Source of the DNA: UBA1941 sp046329575
GTDB taxonomy: Bacteria; Bacteroidota; Bacteroidia; Chitinophagales; LD1
DNA: 64,000 nt
Direction: 5' to 3'
Assembly: GCA_046329575.1 (NCBI GenBank)
Contig: JAXLUJ010000017.1
Location: 4,901-68,900, forward strand
Shown: one piece after another, positions 25,023 to 33,801 of the stretch
Numbering within the stretch: position 1 is the stretch's first letter
Layout: each line of letters opens with the position of its first letter
The notes under the pieces: generated by a model
What the model was told of the DNA's origin: nothing
What the model saw: the letters and a program-made list of their open reading frames with translations, nothing else
Databases searched by the model: none
Translations under genes and position numbers: made by a program

Positions 25023-25120
25023 GGCGCAGGTGCGTAACGAAGTGGAGCACGGGAGGCGAAGCCGTACCCCGAAAGCACGCGGTGCCGCACGGCCGAGGAA
25101 CGAGGCCCGCGGCAGGCGCC
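25023..25120. repeat. Dispersed repeat copy E4, right part
   Basis: GAGGCGAAGCCGTA, GAAAGCACGCGGTG and GAGGAACGAG occur in the same order on the minus strand at 36110-36246. It is non-coding. Confidence 0.75.
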
Positions 25121-25122
25121 AA

Positions 25123-25215
25123 GAAAGATGAAAGATGAAAGATGAAAGATGAAAGATGAAAGATGAAAGATGAAAGATGAAAGATGAAAGATGAAAGATG
25201 AAAGATGAAAGATGA
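25123..25215. repeat. Tandem GATGAAA heptamer array
   Basis: About twelve nearly perfect copies of a 7-bp unit (AAGATGA phase) end a few bases before the stop codon of the second acyltransferase gene. Confidence 0.95.
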
Positions 25216-25218
25216 GAG

Positions 25219-25977
25219 TTAGGGAGTGGATTTGAAAAGAACATCTTCTTTGGCCAGTACGTTGCCAATAAGTTGGCGGGTTCGTTCTTTGAGAGCGTGG
25301 GTATCATCGGCCGTCATGCCTTTGGTATCGATGGGATCGAGGAAGCGAACCGTAACGGTGCCCGGGAAAACAAAATTAGAATCAACGGGTTGGAGGTGGC
25401 GGATGTTGAGCAATACAAAGGGTGCAATATAGGCTTGTGCTTCAATGGCCACTTTAAAAGCCCCATCATAAAATTCTTTCACCGGTTCGGGGGTTCGGTT
25501 ACGAGTTCCTTCAGGAAAAATGAGCAGCGAAAGTCCGCCTTTCATCCATTCGATCATTTTTTCGGTACTGCGTTTACGGCTTTCGGGGTCTTTGCGGTCA
25601 ACGGGCAAGGAGGTCATGGAAAGCAATTGGCCAAAAACCGGCATTTTGAGCAATTCTTTTTTCACGAGCGGCTTGTAATAATGTTTGATTACGGAAGCGG
25701 TAATAGGAATATCGAGCATATTGGAATGATTGCAAACGAAGGCATAGACCTTATCGTTCGAAATTTTTTCACGGCCTTCCACTTTCACCCAAATGCCTGA
25801 AAGGGGGCTCCAGATGCGGAGCAGGAAAAAATCGTTCAAAATGTAGATGATTCGCATGCGGGTGCGATCGTTGCGAATGAGCAGCAGTGGCACATACAGC
25901 AGCAGCATGGCTACCAGGCAGAGGAAAAATAACAGCCCCACATAAAAGCTATAAATGCCGCTTAATATTTTTTTCAT
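25219..25977 (-). CDS. 1-acylglycerol-3-phosphate acyltransferase, paralogue 2
   Basis: 252 residues. An N-terminal membrane segment (FYVGLLFFLCLVAMLLLYVP) is followed by the NHSNMLD active-site motif, PVDRKDPESRKRSTEKMIEW, LLIFPEGTRNRTPEPVKEFY and YIAPFVLLNIRHLQP. The order of blocks is the same as in the gene at 22736-23473, so they are paralogues from a local duplication. Each may prefer a different acyl chain. The start ATG is the first in frame. Confidence 0.88.
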   Translation of the reverse strand: MKKILSGIYSFYVGLLFFLCLVAMLLLYVPLLLIRNDRTRMRIIYILNDFFLLRIWSPLSGIWVKVEGREKISNDKVYAFVCNHSNMLDIPITASVIKHYYKPLVKKELLKMPVFGQLLSMTSLPVDRKDPESRKRSTEKMIEWMKGGLSLLIFPEGTRNRTPEPVKEFYDGAFKVAIEAQAYIAPFVLLNIRHLQPVDSNFVFPGTVTVRFLDPIDTKGMTADDTHALKERTRQLIGNVLAKEDVLFKSTP

Positions 25978-26007
25978 GCAGCGAATATAGCAGGGAAGCG
26001 GGAAGGG

Positions 26008-29000
26008 TTAGAATAACTTTGTTTGTTCGTTCGATTCTATTTTTTTTCGATCGAAATAATCTCCGAATTTTTCTTTCCAATAAGAGTTGAGAATCTGTTG
26101 GCGAAGTTTTTTTTCAGAAGTAATTTCTGCGACGAGTTTTTCCAACTCTAGTGCAAATTTAGAGGTGTTTTTAGCAATGAATTTTCCATTGGAAAGCAGA
26201 TATTTCAATTCTTCAAGGTAAACTTTTAGCTCCACTTTACCTCTGAGCGTTTTTACGCTTTTCAAACTTTGAGATTTTTTAATCCGGGAATCAATAAGCT
26301 GGAATGTAGCTGAATACATGTCAAGCAGTATCTGTTCCCGCTCATTCCTGTCCTTGTATCCTAACTTTTCAAGAATCACATCATCCAGATGAAGCCTGAC
26401 CGGATTTACGGCGTTTAGCGAAGTGCCATCACCTAGTTCCTCGCGGTAGTTTTTCGTTTCTAACAATTCAATAGGTTCGTCAGTTAAATCAATATCGGCA
26501 ATTAAAGATTGCGCCAAATGGAATGTTTCGATCCGGCCAGCCCCATCTCCTAAATTGGTTTTCATGATCAGTTGCTGATTGAGCCAAAAGAGCGTGCTGT
26601 TCAGGTAAAGGAATATACTTTTCGTATTTCCACTTGTATATATATTATAAAAATTGTTGCTGCTGTAAAACTCACCTTGAATGGTTTTTCCTACATCGTT
26701 TATGATATGGTTAAAAGAAAGTTGAGGAATTTTGCGGTGACCGATGTGAAACCAAGGCGTACGTGCGCTGCATGTAGATCGCAGATGAATTTCCTTTTGC
26801 ATACCGTGTTTGATATATTGGAACAGGAATGGATATTTTTTGCGAACCACGTCCTCTGCGATTTCATCTTTAGGGAGACATATGAAAAAGGTTTTTAGCG
26901 TACCGGAATTTATCGAATAGGTGTTAGCCGCTTTCGGGCTTACCAGAATTGGCTGCAACACAGCTTCTTCGAGTAACCATAGTTCGTTTAGGCCATTAAG
27001 CATAAGCCTAAGTCCCATTTTTTTTAATGAAAAGATGTCACCGACGTTATTCAATGTGGCTGCCAACAGTTCAGGAGTAGCGCTATCCGATTGATCTTTT
27101 AAAATAAAGAACTCATTACATCCCGTTTTTATTCCAAATGATACATCTTCAACCAGTTCTGACAATGGTTTAAAGTGCGCTGCACATTTTTCCAAAACAT
27201 TAATATAAACCTGCGGCGCTTTCAATAACTGGCCCCATTGCGTCACATGCTGCAGATTCTCTTGTGGAATGCAGTTGATTCTGAATAATGGGTTGGTTAA
27301 TGATTCATCTATTTTTTGGAGATAATCATGTAGATGCATTGCATTTCCGAAATGCTGAATAGTTTCCTGAAGTGGTTTTGAAAAATAGATGAAGCGAACT
27401 ATGTTTTTATCGCGTTTTTCTTGGTTTTTCTGTTTCCTTAATATGACGATTGTGGTGTTGACCGATGCTGAAGGGAAAAAACGTTCCACTTCGCTGTCAA
27501 CAATGGCAATAATCTCAAATGTTCGAAGCAGGAATTGCTGCATCCCTATGCCGTAGTCGGTATCCAACCAACTGTTTTGGCAGATGAAGGCGATATACCC
27601 CTCATCTTTTAAAAAGGCCGCAGCATGGTAAAAAAAGTAGGCGTAGATAGAAGTGCGTTGCGATGGGTAAAAATGGAATTCCTTATAAATTAACGACTGG
27701 ATCTGGGTCTTTGATTGGGTTCCAATCATTGTTCCTATATCCTCTTGGCGAGTGTAAGGTGGGTTTCCAATTATGGCATCAAATTTTGGCAGTTTGATCT
27801 TTTCCTTCCTCCCATTTGGATCGTGCATGATCACCTCACTGTTTGGAGAAATAGAAAAGAAATCGTGATTGGAAATACGAGGATAGCTTGGCCTTCTTGT
27901 ATTACGTATGGCTAGATTTAGCATGCTCAGATAAGCGGGATATCCAGATAGGTCATTGCCGAAAATCTGAGTTAGCAGGATTTCATGTCTAAGGTCAATG
28001 TCTTGCTCAAAAGACAATTGTTTTTTTCGTTCGTATGCCCGAACCAAAAATGTACCTGAACCGCACGATGGATCAAATATTTTGTCGTTTGCATGATGAA
28101 TGGCAAATGCATTCATGAAGTCGATTACATGCGGCGGTGTGAAGTATTGTCCAAGTTTATGGCGCTCGTCTTCCCTAATTAATTCCTCAAAAATCCTACC
28201 GATGATGTCATAAGGAATTTCACTGAAATTGTAGTGATCCCCTGTATCAATTACCTCTGAGATCAGGTCAACTACGGCATCGCTTGTGAACGGGATTTTA
28301 AAGACAACATCACTTCTTTCACCTATCAGCAGTTCAAAATTTCCAGTGGCTTCGCGAAAGGCTTCAAAATAAGCCCAGATCTGATCTTCGGCATCAGCGG
28401 CATTTTTTACCGGATGCTTTAGTTTCATTTTTGATAGCTCGCTCCATGTTTGATTGTCTACATACGACTTATAGAAAATCAGTTTTGAGATGAGCATCAA
28501 AATGGCGATGTGGGTGATCTTCTCAAGTTCTTCTGCCGAGGTTGGTTTGCTCCACAACTGGCTTTTTGCATATCGGCCAATGTCGCGATTGAAGTCTTTG
28601 TCATTCTGATACCGTTCGAACACTTTAGTGCTGATCGATATTCCATAGTATTCGATTAGTTTCCGGATCTTGAATATGAAAAGTTCGTCAGGCTGACTAA
28701 ATTTTACCGGCTGATTGTTTAAAATTTCTTCAGCGCGGTCGAGATAAAAATTGCCGATACTCCGTAGGCGCTGACGGATATCGCGGGTTACAAGAAAGTT
28801 GTTTCGGAGAACCGCAATTTCTGATAACGTGAAGAGGCCTTCGTGAATACTAACCTTTTCAAAAATTTTATCTTTATCAAAAAACGCGCAAGCAAGAAAG
28901 TTGCAGTTCCCAAAATACTTGATGTCAAGTTTTTGCGCCCTACCTACTTCTCGCATCAATATTTTGCTGTCAAAAACACTTCTGCCATCGCCTGCGGTCG

Positions 29001-29175
29001 GATCTTTCAGTTCCAGAAAAAAAATAGGCTTGCCGGAAGCCGACTTTAAAGTAATATCTGCCTTATGCTCCTCGGTAGTAGTGTAGGGTGATATTTTACC
29101 TGAAAGACCACGTTCCTCTATAAGTTCTGAAAAGATGGTGTTTAAGCTTCCCTGAAGCTGACGCTCTATTCGCAT
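26008..29175 (-). CDS. Type IIG restriction enzyme and adenine methyltransferase
   Basis: 1,055 residues combining nuclease, N6-adenine methyltransferase and target recognition in one chain. Residues 40-57 hold a PD-(D/E)xK-like site (D40 ... E55-L-K57, in FFLELKDP). A helical connector follows. The methyltransferase has SAM motif I FDPSCGSGTFLVRAYERKK and catalytic motif IV IIGNPPYTRQEDIG. The C-terminal about 400 residues are TaqI/Eco57I-like specificity sequence, and the end is coiled-coil rich. No methylase, specificity or other defence gene is adjacent, as expected for a self-contained system. The base composition looks more AT-rich than its neighbours, a hint of transfer. The recognition site cannot be predicted. 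Confidence 0.87.
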   Translation of the reverse strand: MRIERQLQGSLNTIFSELIEERGLSGKISPYTTTEEHKADITLKSASGKPIFFLELKDPTAGDGRSVFDSKILMREVGRAQKLDIKYFGNCNFLACAFFDKDKIFEKVSIHEGLFTLSEIAVLRNNFLVTRDIRQRLRSIGNFYLDRAEEILNNQPVKFSQPDELFIFKIRKLIEYYGISISTKVFERYQNDKDFNRDIGRYAKSQLWSKPTSAEELEKITHIAILMLISKLIFYKSYVDNQTWSELSKMKLKHPVKNAADAEDQIWAYFEAFREATGNFELLIGERSDVVFKIPFTSDAVVDLISEVIDTGDHYNFSEIPYDIIGRIFEELIREDERHKLGQYFTPPHVIDFMNAFAIHHANDKIFDPSCGSGTFLVRAYERKKQLSFEQDIDLRHEILLTQIFGNDLSGYPAYLSMLNLAIRNTRRPSYPRISNHDFFSISPNSEVIMHDPNGRKEKIKLPKFDAIIGNPPYTRQEDIGTMIGTQSKTQIQSLIYKEFHFYPSQRTSIYAYFFYHAAAFLKDEGYIAFICQNSWLDTDYGIGMQQFLLRTFEIIAIVDSEVERFFPSASVNTTIVILRKQKNQEKRDKNIVRFIYFSKPLQETIQHFGNAMHLHDYLQKIDESLTNPLFRINCIPQENLQHVTQWGQLLKAPQVYINVLEKCAAHFKPLSELVEDVSFGIKTGCNEFFILKDQSDSATPELLAATLNNVGDIFSLKKMGLRLMLNGLNELWLLEEAVLQPILVSPKAANTYSINSGTLKTFFICLPKDEIAEDVVRKKYPFLFQYIKHGMQKEIHLRSTCSARTPWFHIGHRKIPQLSFNHIINDVGKTIQGEFYSSNNFYNIYTSGNTKSIFLYLNSTLFWLNQQLIMKTNLGDGAGRIETFHLAQSLIADIDLTDEPIELLETKNYREELGDGTSLNAVNPVRLHLDDVILEKLGYKDRNEREQILLDMYSATFQLIDSRIKKSQSLKSVKTLRGKVELKVYLEELKYLLSNGKFIAKNTSKFALELEKLVAEITSEKKLRQQILNSYWKEKFGDYFDRKKIESNEQTKLF

Positions 29176-29270
29176 TCGAAATTAACCGCATGTGGCATAC
29201 GGCTAAATTATCAAAATGATAATTAAAAAGAAAACGGGTGCATGAAAATTTACAATCAGTAATAACAGCT

Positions 29271-32200
29271 CTAAAATGCCCGGTTGATGCCCACCACCCA
29301 ACGGAACTTAAATGGAGAAGGGTCAACAAAAGGGGTATTGCTTACAAAAAATGGCACATCAAAGCGAAGCGTAAGTGGCTTTATATCTTGAAGAAAGCCC
29401 CATCGTTTTATGGTTACTGCAATTCCGGCGCCGGCATCGGTACGGAAATGCGAAAGTTGCTGTTCACCTCGCGAATTGGTGTAGGCAATCATTCCGGCAT
29501 CGGCAAATAAATAGGTGTTAATACCGAAGAGCTCGCGGAGCTTTTGGTTACGAACCTTAATAATCCGGTTGAAGTCTAATTCGCCATTCAATGAAAATCC
29601 GCTATTGCCTTTATAGGCCAAAACGGTGGCGCCATATCGATCAATTTCCGGTATCACATAACCGGCATACCCTCGCAGGTTTAGCCCACCGCCGTAATGC
29701 AGGTGATTGGTAGTTGGGCCAAACCCGCTCCACTGCTGCGGCGCAAAGCCTGCCGCGCGGTAGTACTTGTTGTCCATCATATCTTCCTCATTGGCTCCGG
29801 CATAGTACAATGCCGATTCGGAGGGCAAATCATTTCCGGTACCTATACGCCCGTACAGCCGGGTGCGAAGGTCGAACCGCCAGAAACTGACGCGGTTGGT
29901 GTGGGTGAGTTCCAGATAGTGATAGTTGAAACTGTTGAATAATGTGGCTGAACGCCAATGTGCGATGAGGTTTCCAACTGCCTTAGGTTTTGAATACGAA
30001 TATCCTGCCGTGATATTAATCGAACTGTTGAAGGGTTTTTTTGTAGTCCAGTAGGTTGACCATTCCGAACGGTTTATCAGATAATTGGAATACCACGTCC
30101 GATTTCGGGTGAATGCTTTTAAGTGAAAATCGACCCAGAAATTATTGGGAAGTGTTTTAACCAGCCCCACTTTGTACATTTCATAGCCATCTAACCATCG
30201 CGATTGAAAATAGAAGGAGGTTTTCTTCAATACTTTATCAAGCGGTGTTTGATAACTGAACGCGTATTGGAACCAGCTCACCTTTGCTTTTTCGCCATCA
30301 GGGATGGCATAAAAACCACCTTGTGCCAGGCGTGTGGGAATCCAGAGTTGCAGCGAGAACACGTGCTTGGTGTACATATAACTTCCGCGTAATTGAAGCC
30401 CCAATTTGAAACCATCAAATGAATTGTACCAAACATCGGGCCGCAGCCAAAGGCGGTATTTTCGCCAGCTCATAGCCGGATAAATTTTAGAATCGAATCG
30501 AAATTCGGGATGGCGTTTCCATTCATTGTTGTAATTGTTCACATCGGCCAGACGGCCGCTTGGGTCAATCACCACATTTTTTATGCCTTCCGGAATTTGA
30601 ACCACAGCCACGTAATCAGCACGAAGTTTATCCCAACCGTACCATTTTGATAAGAGTTGTGGTTGCGGATTTTTCGAAGCGGGAATGCGCGCCGAATAGA
30701 ACCGATCGTGATTGTAGGTGGTGTCGGTCACCGCTTCATCGCTGTATAATTTTTCTGTTTTGGCAAACCAGGTGTTTGGAATCACATAATCGTGGATGCT
30801 GTCATTTTTACCGATCACTCGTAAATCAATAGGCATTTGCATTCGCCCCGTTCGCTTTAGTTTAATGGCGTATTCGCCTGGTGCTTTTTGTTTTTTTACA
30901 GAAACTATTTTGTAATCAATCGTCTTCGTGGTTTCCAGCCACTCATCAAAGAACCAATTCAGATCGGCATGAGTAAATTGGGTGATGCTGTTTCTAAAAT
31001 CTTCGGGATAGGGATGGCAGAATTTCCACTGCCAAACATAGTGTTGCATGGCGCGAAGGAACAGCGAATCGCCCAACACATATTGTAATTGGAAGAGCAT
31101 AGTTGCCGTTTTCCCATACACATGGCGGTAGCCGCCTCCCTGCCCCAACGCACCATTGAACATATCGCTGTGGGTGTTGAGCGGTTCATCGCGGTACAAG
31201 GTAGCATCGGAAAGATAGCTATTAAAAATTCGGGTGTCGCGATGCGGGGCTTCTTCGCCAAAGCGGCGGAGATACTTGTTTTTAGGCGCCTCATCAACCG
31301 GATATTTGCCATCAAGATGTTCCAACGCCCATATATTAATGAATTGCGTAAAACCTTCGTCAAGCATAGCGCGATAGGTTTCATTGTTTCCTAACATGCC
31401 GTAAAACCAATTGTGACCGATTTCATGCGTAAGTAAGTGATGATACTCCGGTTCCCGGCCGGCGTCCATGGTAATCATCGGATATTCCATTCCATCAGCA
31501 GCATCGGCCACCACCATTTTTGGATATTCATACATCCCAAACGACTGGGAATAGCAAGCAATGGTGCGGGCCGCAAAGCCGGCTGCGGTTTGCCAGCCTG
31601 AGGCATGCGGTTCCTGACAAATGGCCACGCAGCGAATGCCATTCCAGAAGGTATCGGCCAGGCGATAGGTAGGATCGGCAGTAAACGCGAAATCGTGAAC
31701 ATTTATAGCATGATACGTCCAGATTTTCCGTTCTCCTTTTTTGTAAGGCAATAGTACACTTGCCGGTTCGTCCCATTTTTTGGAAGCGAAGTTTCGGAGG
31801 TCTATCTTTTGCTTCAGCGTATCGGGCAAAACTTCCTTTTCATTTTTCAAAACTCCTGTTGCTTCTACAATGTAGTTTGAAGAAAAATCGAGCCACACAT
31901 CAAAAGTTCCGTAATCGCCATAAAATTCCCGGTTCAGATGCTGATCGGTATTCCAACCGCTTTTGCGATCGTAAACACAAATTTTCGGATACCATTGACA
32001 ACCGTTGTAATGCGGCCCCTGCGAAGTGCGATACTTCTTCATTCGCCTACGAACGGAACCATTGTCGTAGTAAGTTTTGAACTTCATTTCAAAAATGCAC
32101 GACCGTTTTGGCAGCAGTGGTTTTTCCAGGCGCACTTTCAAAATGGTGTTGTCGGAAAATGTTTGCAGCGAATGGCCTTCTCCATCTTTTAATTCTGTAA

Positions 32201-32558
32201 TTTGAATGCCAAGGCCCTGCGATTCATATTTTCCATAATGCGGTTTTTCATCATTGGCTATTTGTAAATCGTGCAGGTAAGAACCGGGAGTGAAAGCATT
32301 TTGGTATTGATGGAAATATACCACATAAAGGGTATCGGGCGAATTATTGAAGTATGTAAGTTGTTCTGCGCCATCGATGATATCTGTTTGCTCATCAATT
32401 CTGGCATGGATCTTATAATGAACATCCTGTTGCCAGTAACCGGCATACGGTTTTTTGTTCTTCCAATACAAGGGATTTTCTTCTGACCGAAAGCTGATCT
32501 GCGAAAAAGCGATCAGAAAATTCATAAAAAATGCAATAAAGAGTCCCGCTTTTTTCAT
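29271..32558 (-). CDS. M1-family metallopeptidase fused to an outer-membrane beta-barrel
   Basis: 1,095 residues. A signal peptide (MKKAGLFIAFFMNFLIAFSQ) precedes an M1 aminopeptidase-like region: the GAMEN-type loop is GMEYPM, and the zinc site is HEIGHNWFYG with the third ligand in NNETYRAMLDEGF. From about residue 690 to the end the sequence becomes alternating aromatic strands (RKYRLWLRPDVWYNSFDGF and others) and finishes WVVGINRAF. This resembles a surface-antigen/Omp85-like barrel with a C-terminal phenylalanine. I infer a peptidase anchored in the outer membrane by its own barrel; whether it faces the periplasm or the outside is unknown. Confidence 0.85.
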   Translation of the reverse strand: MKKAGLFIAFFMNFLIAFSQISFRSEENPLYWKNKKPYAGYWQQDVHYKIHARIDEQTDIIDGAEQLTYFNNSPDTLYVVYFHQYQNAFTPGSYLHDLQIANDEKPHYGKYESQGLGIQITELKDGEGHSLQTFSDNTILKVRLEKPLLPKRSCIFEMKFKTYYDNGSVRRRMKKYRTSQGPHYNGCQWYPKICVYDRKSGWNTDQHLNREFYGDYGTFDVWLDFSSNYIVEATGVLKNEKEVLPDTLKQKIDLRNFASKKWDEPASVLLPYKKGERKIWTYHAINVHDFAFTADPTYRLADTFWNGIRCVAICQEPHASGWQTAAGFAARTIACYSQSFGMYEYPKMVVADAADGMEYPMITMDAGREPEYHHLLTHEIGHNWFYGMLGNNETYRAMLDEGFTQFINIWALEHLDGKYPVDEAPKNKYLRRFGEEAPHRDTRIFNSYLSDATLYRDEPLNTHSDMFNGALGQGGGYRHVYGKTATMLFQLQYVLGDSLFLRAMQHYVWQWKFCHPYPEDFRNSITQFTHADLNWFFDEWLETTKTIDYKIVSVKKQKAPGEYAIKLKRTGRMQMPIDLRVIGKNDSIHDYVIPNTWFAKTEKLYSDEAVTDTTYNHDRFYSARIPASKNPQPQLLSKWYGWDKLRADYVAVVQIPEGIKNVVIDPSGRLADVNNYNNEWKRHPEFRFDSKIYPAMSWRKYRLWLRPDVWYNSFDGFKLGLQLRGSYMYTKHVFSLQLWIPTRLAQGGFYAIPDGEKAKVSWFQYAFSYQTPLDKVLKKTSFYFQSRWLDGYEMYKVGLVKTLPNNFWVDFHLKAFTRNRTWYSNYLINRSEWSTYWTTKKPFNSSINITAGYSYSKPKAVGNLIAHWRSATLFNSFNYHYLELTHTNRVSFWRFDLRTRLYGRIGTGNDLPSESALYYAGANEEDMMDNKYYRAAGFAPQQWSGFGPTTNHLHYGGGLNLRGYAGYVIPEIDRYGATVLAYKGNSGFSLNGELDFNRIIKVRNQKLRELFGINTYLFADAGMIAYTNSRGEQQLSHFRTDAGAGIAVTIKRWGFLQDIKPLTLRFDVPFFVSNTPFVDPSPFKFRWVVGINRAF

Positions 32559-32682
32559 CTGATAAACTTATAAAAATGTGGTCCTTTTCAGAATGATTTA
32601 GAGGTTAGTCTGGTAATTCAAAATGCTTTCATTAAGGCAACTCATTCATTTTTACAATCTCTAAATTTTTGAAATTTGCGGC

Positions 32683-33801
32683 ATGTCACCCTCCCTTGCC
32701 TCTCAGCGATTCTATCAAATCGCATTAAGCATGCTGCCTTCCATTGGCAGTGTGTTAGCCCAGAATCTTCTGGCTTACTGCGGTAGTTGCGAAAATGTTT
32801 TTAAGATGTCGAAGTCCAGATTACAGCGCGTGCCCGGCATTGGGGAAGATCGGGCTGCGCGAATTGTTTCCTCTGATGTTTTAAAACGCGCCGAAAAGGA
32901 ATTAAAGTTTTTGGAGCGGGAAAATATTGTTCCGCTTTTCTTTACCGATGAGGCATTCCCACAGCGCCTGAAGCAGTGTGCCGATATGCCATTGCTGTTA
33001 TATTACAACGGTTGCGCCGATTTGAATGTAACTAAGGTGGTTAGCGTTATTGGCACGCGAAAGGTTTCGGAATATGGAAAGGAACAAACTCTGGCCATTG
33101 TAAAATCGCTGGCTGCAGCGCAGGTGTTGGTAGTTAGTGGATTAGCCTATGGTGTAGATATTCTGGCGCATAAAGCAGCACTTGACTGTGGCTTGAACAC
33201 GGTGGGGGTGTTAGGGCATGGTTTGAATCAGCTTTATCCCGGCCAGCACAAAAGTACGGCAACAAAAATGTTGGAACAGGGGGGATTGCTCACCGAATTT
33301 TGTACGCAGGATGAATTTACGCCCCATAACTTTCCGCAGCGGAATAGAATTGTTGCCGGCATGTGCGATGCCGTAATTGTAGTAGAAAGTGCTGCTGCCG
33401 GAGGCGCCATGCTCACCTCCCGTAATGCCGGATCGTATCATCGCGATGTGTTTGCGGTTCCCGGTAGAATTACCGACAAAGCCAGCGCCGGATGCAATTT
33501 GCTGATTGCGCAAAATGAAGCCACAATTTTTACATCAGTAGAAAATTTTCTTGCTGCTATGAATTGGGATGGGGAAGAGCGTATTATAATGCCTAAGGGC
33601 GGACAACTGCCCCTAATCATAGAAGAACCGATGGCATCAATAGTGGCTGTTTTACGTGGAAAGGAATCAGTAGAAATTGACGTGCTGGCAGGAACCATTG
33701 GCCTTTCGCCATCGGCCACGGCAACAGCTTTATTAGAAATGGAAATGAACAATTGGATTGTGGCGTTACCCGGTAAACGGTTCAGGTTAATTGGTGGATA
33801 A
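32683..33801 (+). CDS. dprA: DNA-processing protein DprA
   Basis: 372 residues. The N-terminal helix-hairpin-helix part is LQRVPGIGEDRAARI. The Rossmann core has VVSVIGTRKVSEYGKEQ, VVSGLAYGVDILAHKAAL, GHGLNQLYPGQHK and FPQRNRIVAGMCDAVIVVES. A C-terminal winged-helix domain (VEIDVLAGTIGLSPSATATA) follows. DprA loads RecA on incoming single-stranded DNA in natural transformation. Its stop codon overlaps the next gene's ATG by one base, so the two are coupled. Confidence 0.95.
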   Translation: MSPSLASQRFYQIALSMLPSIGSVLAQNLLAYCGSCENVFKMSKSRLQRVPGIGEDRAARIVSSDVLKRAEKELKFLERENIVPLFFTDEAFPQRLKQCADMPLLLYYNGCADLNVTKVVSVIGTRKVSEYGKEQTLAIVKSLAAAQVLVVSGLAYGVDILAHKAALDCGLNTVGVLGHGLNQLYPGQHKSTATKMLEQGGLLTEFCTQDEFTPHNFPQRNRIVAGMCDAVIVVESAAAGGAMLTSRNAGSYHRDVFAVPGRITDKASAGCNLLIAQNEATIFTSVENFLAAMNWDGEERIIMPKGGQLPLIIEEPMASIVAVLRGKESVEIDVLAGTIGLSPSATATALLEMEMNNWIVALPGKRFRLIGG

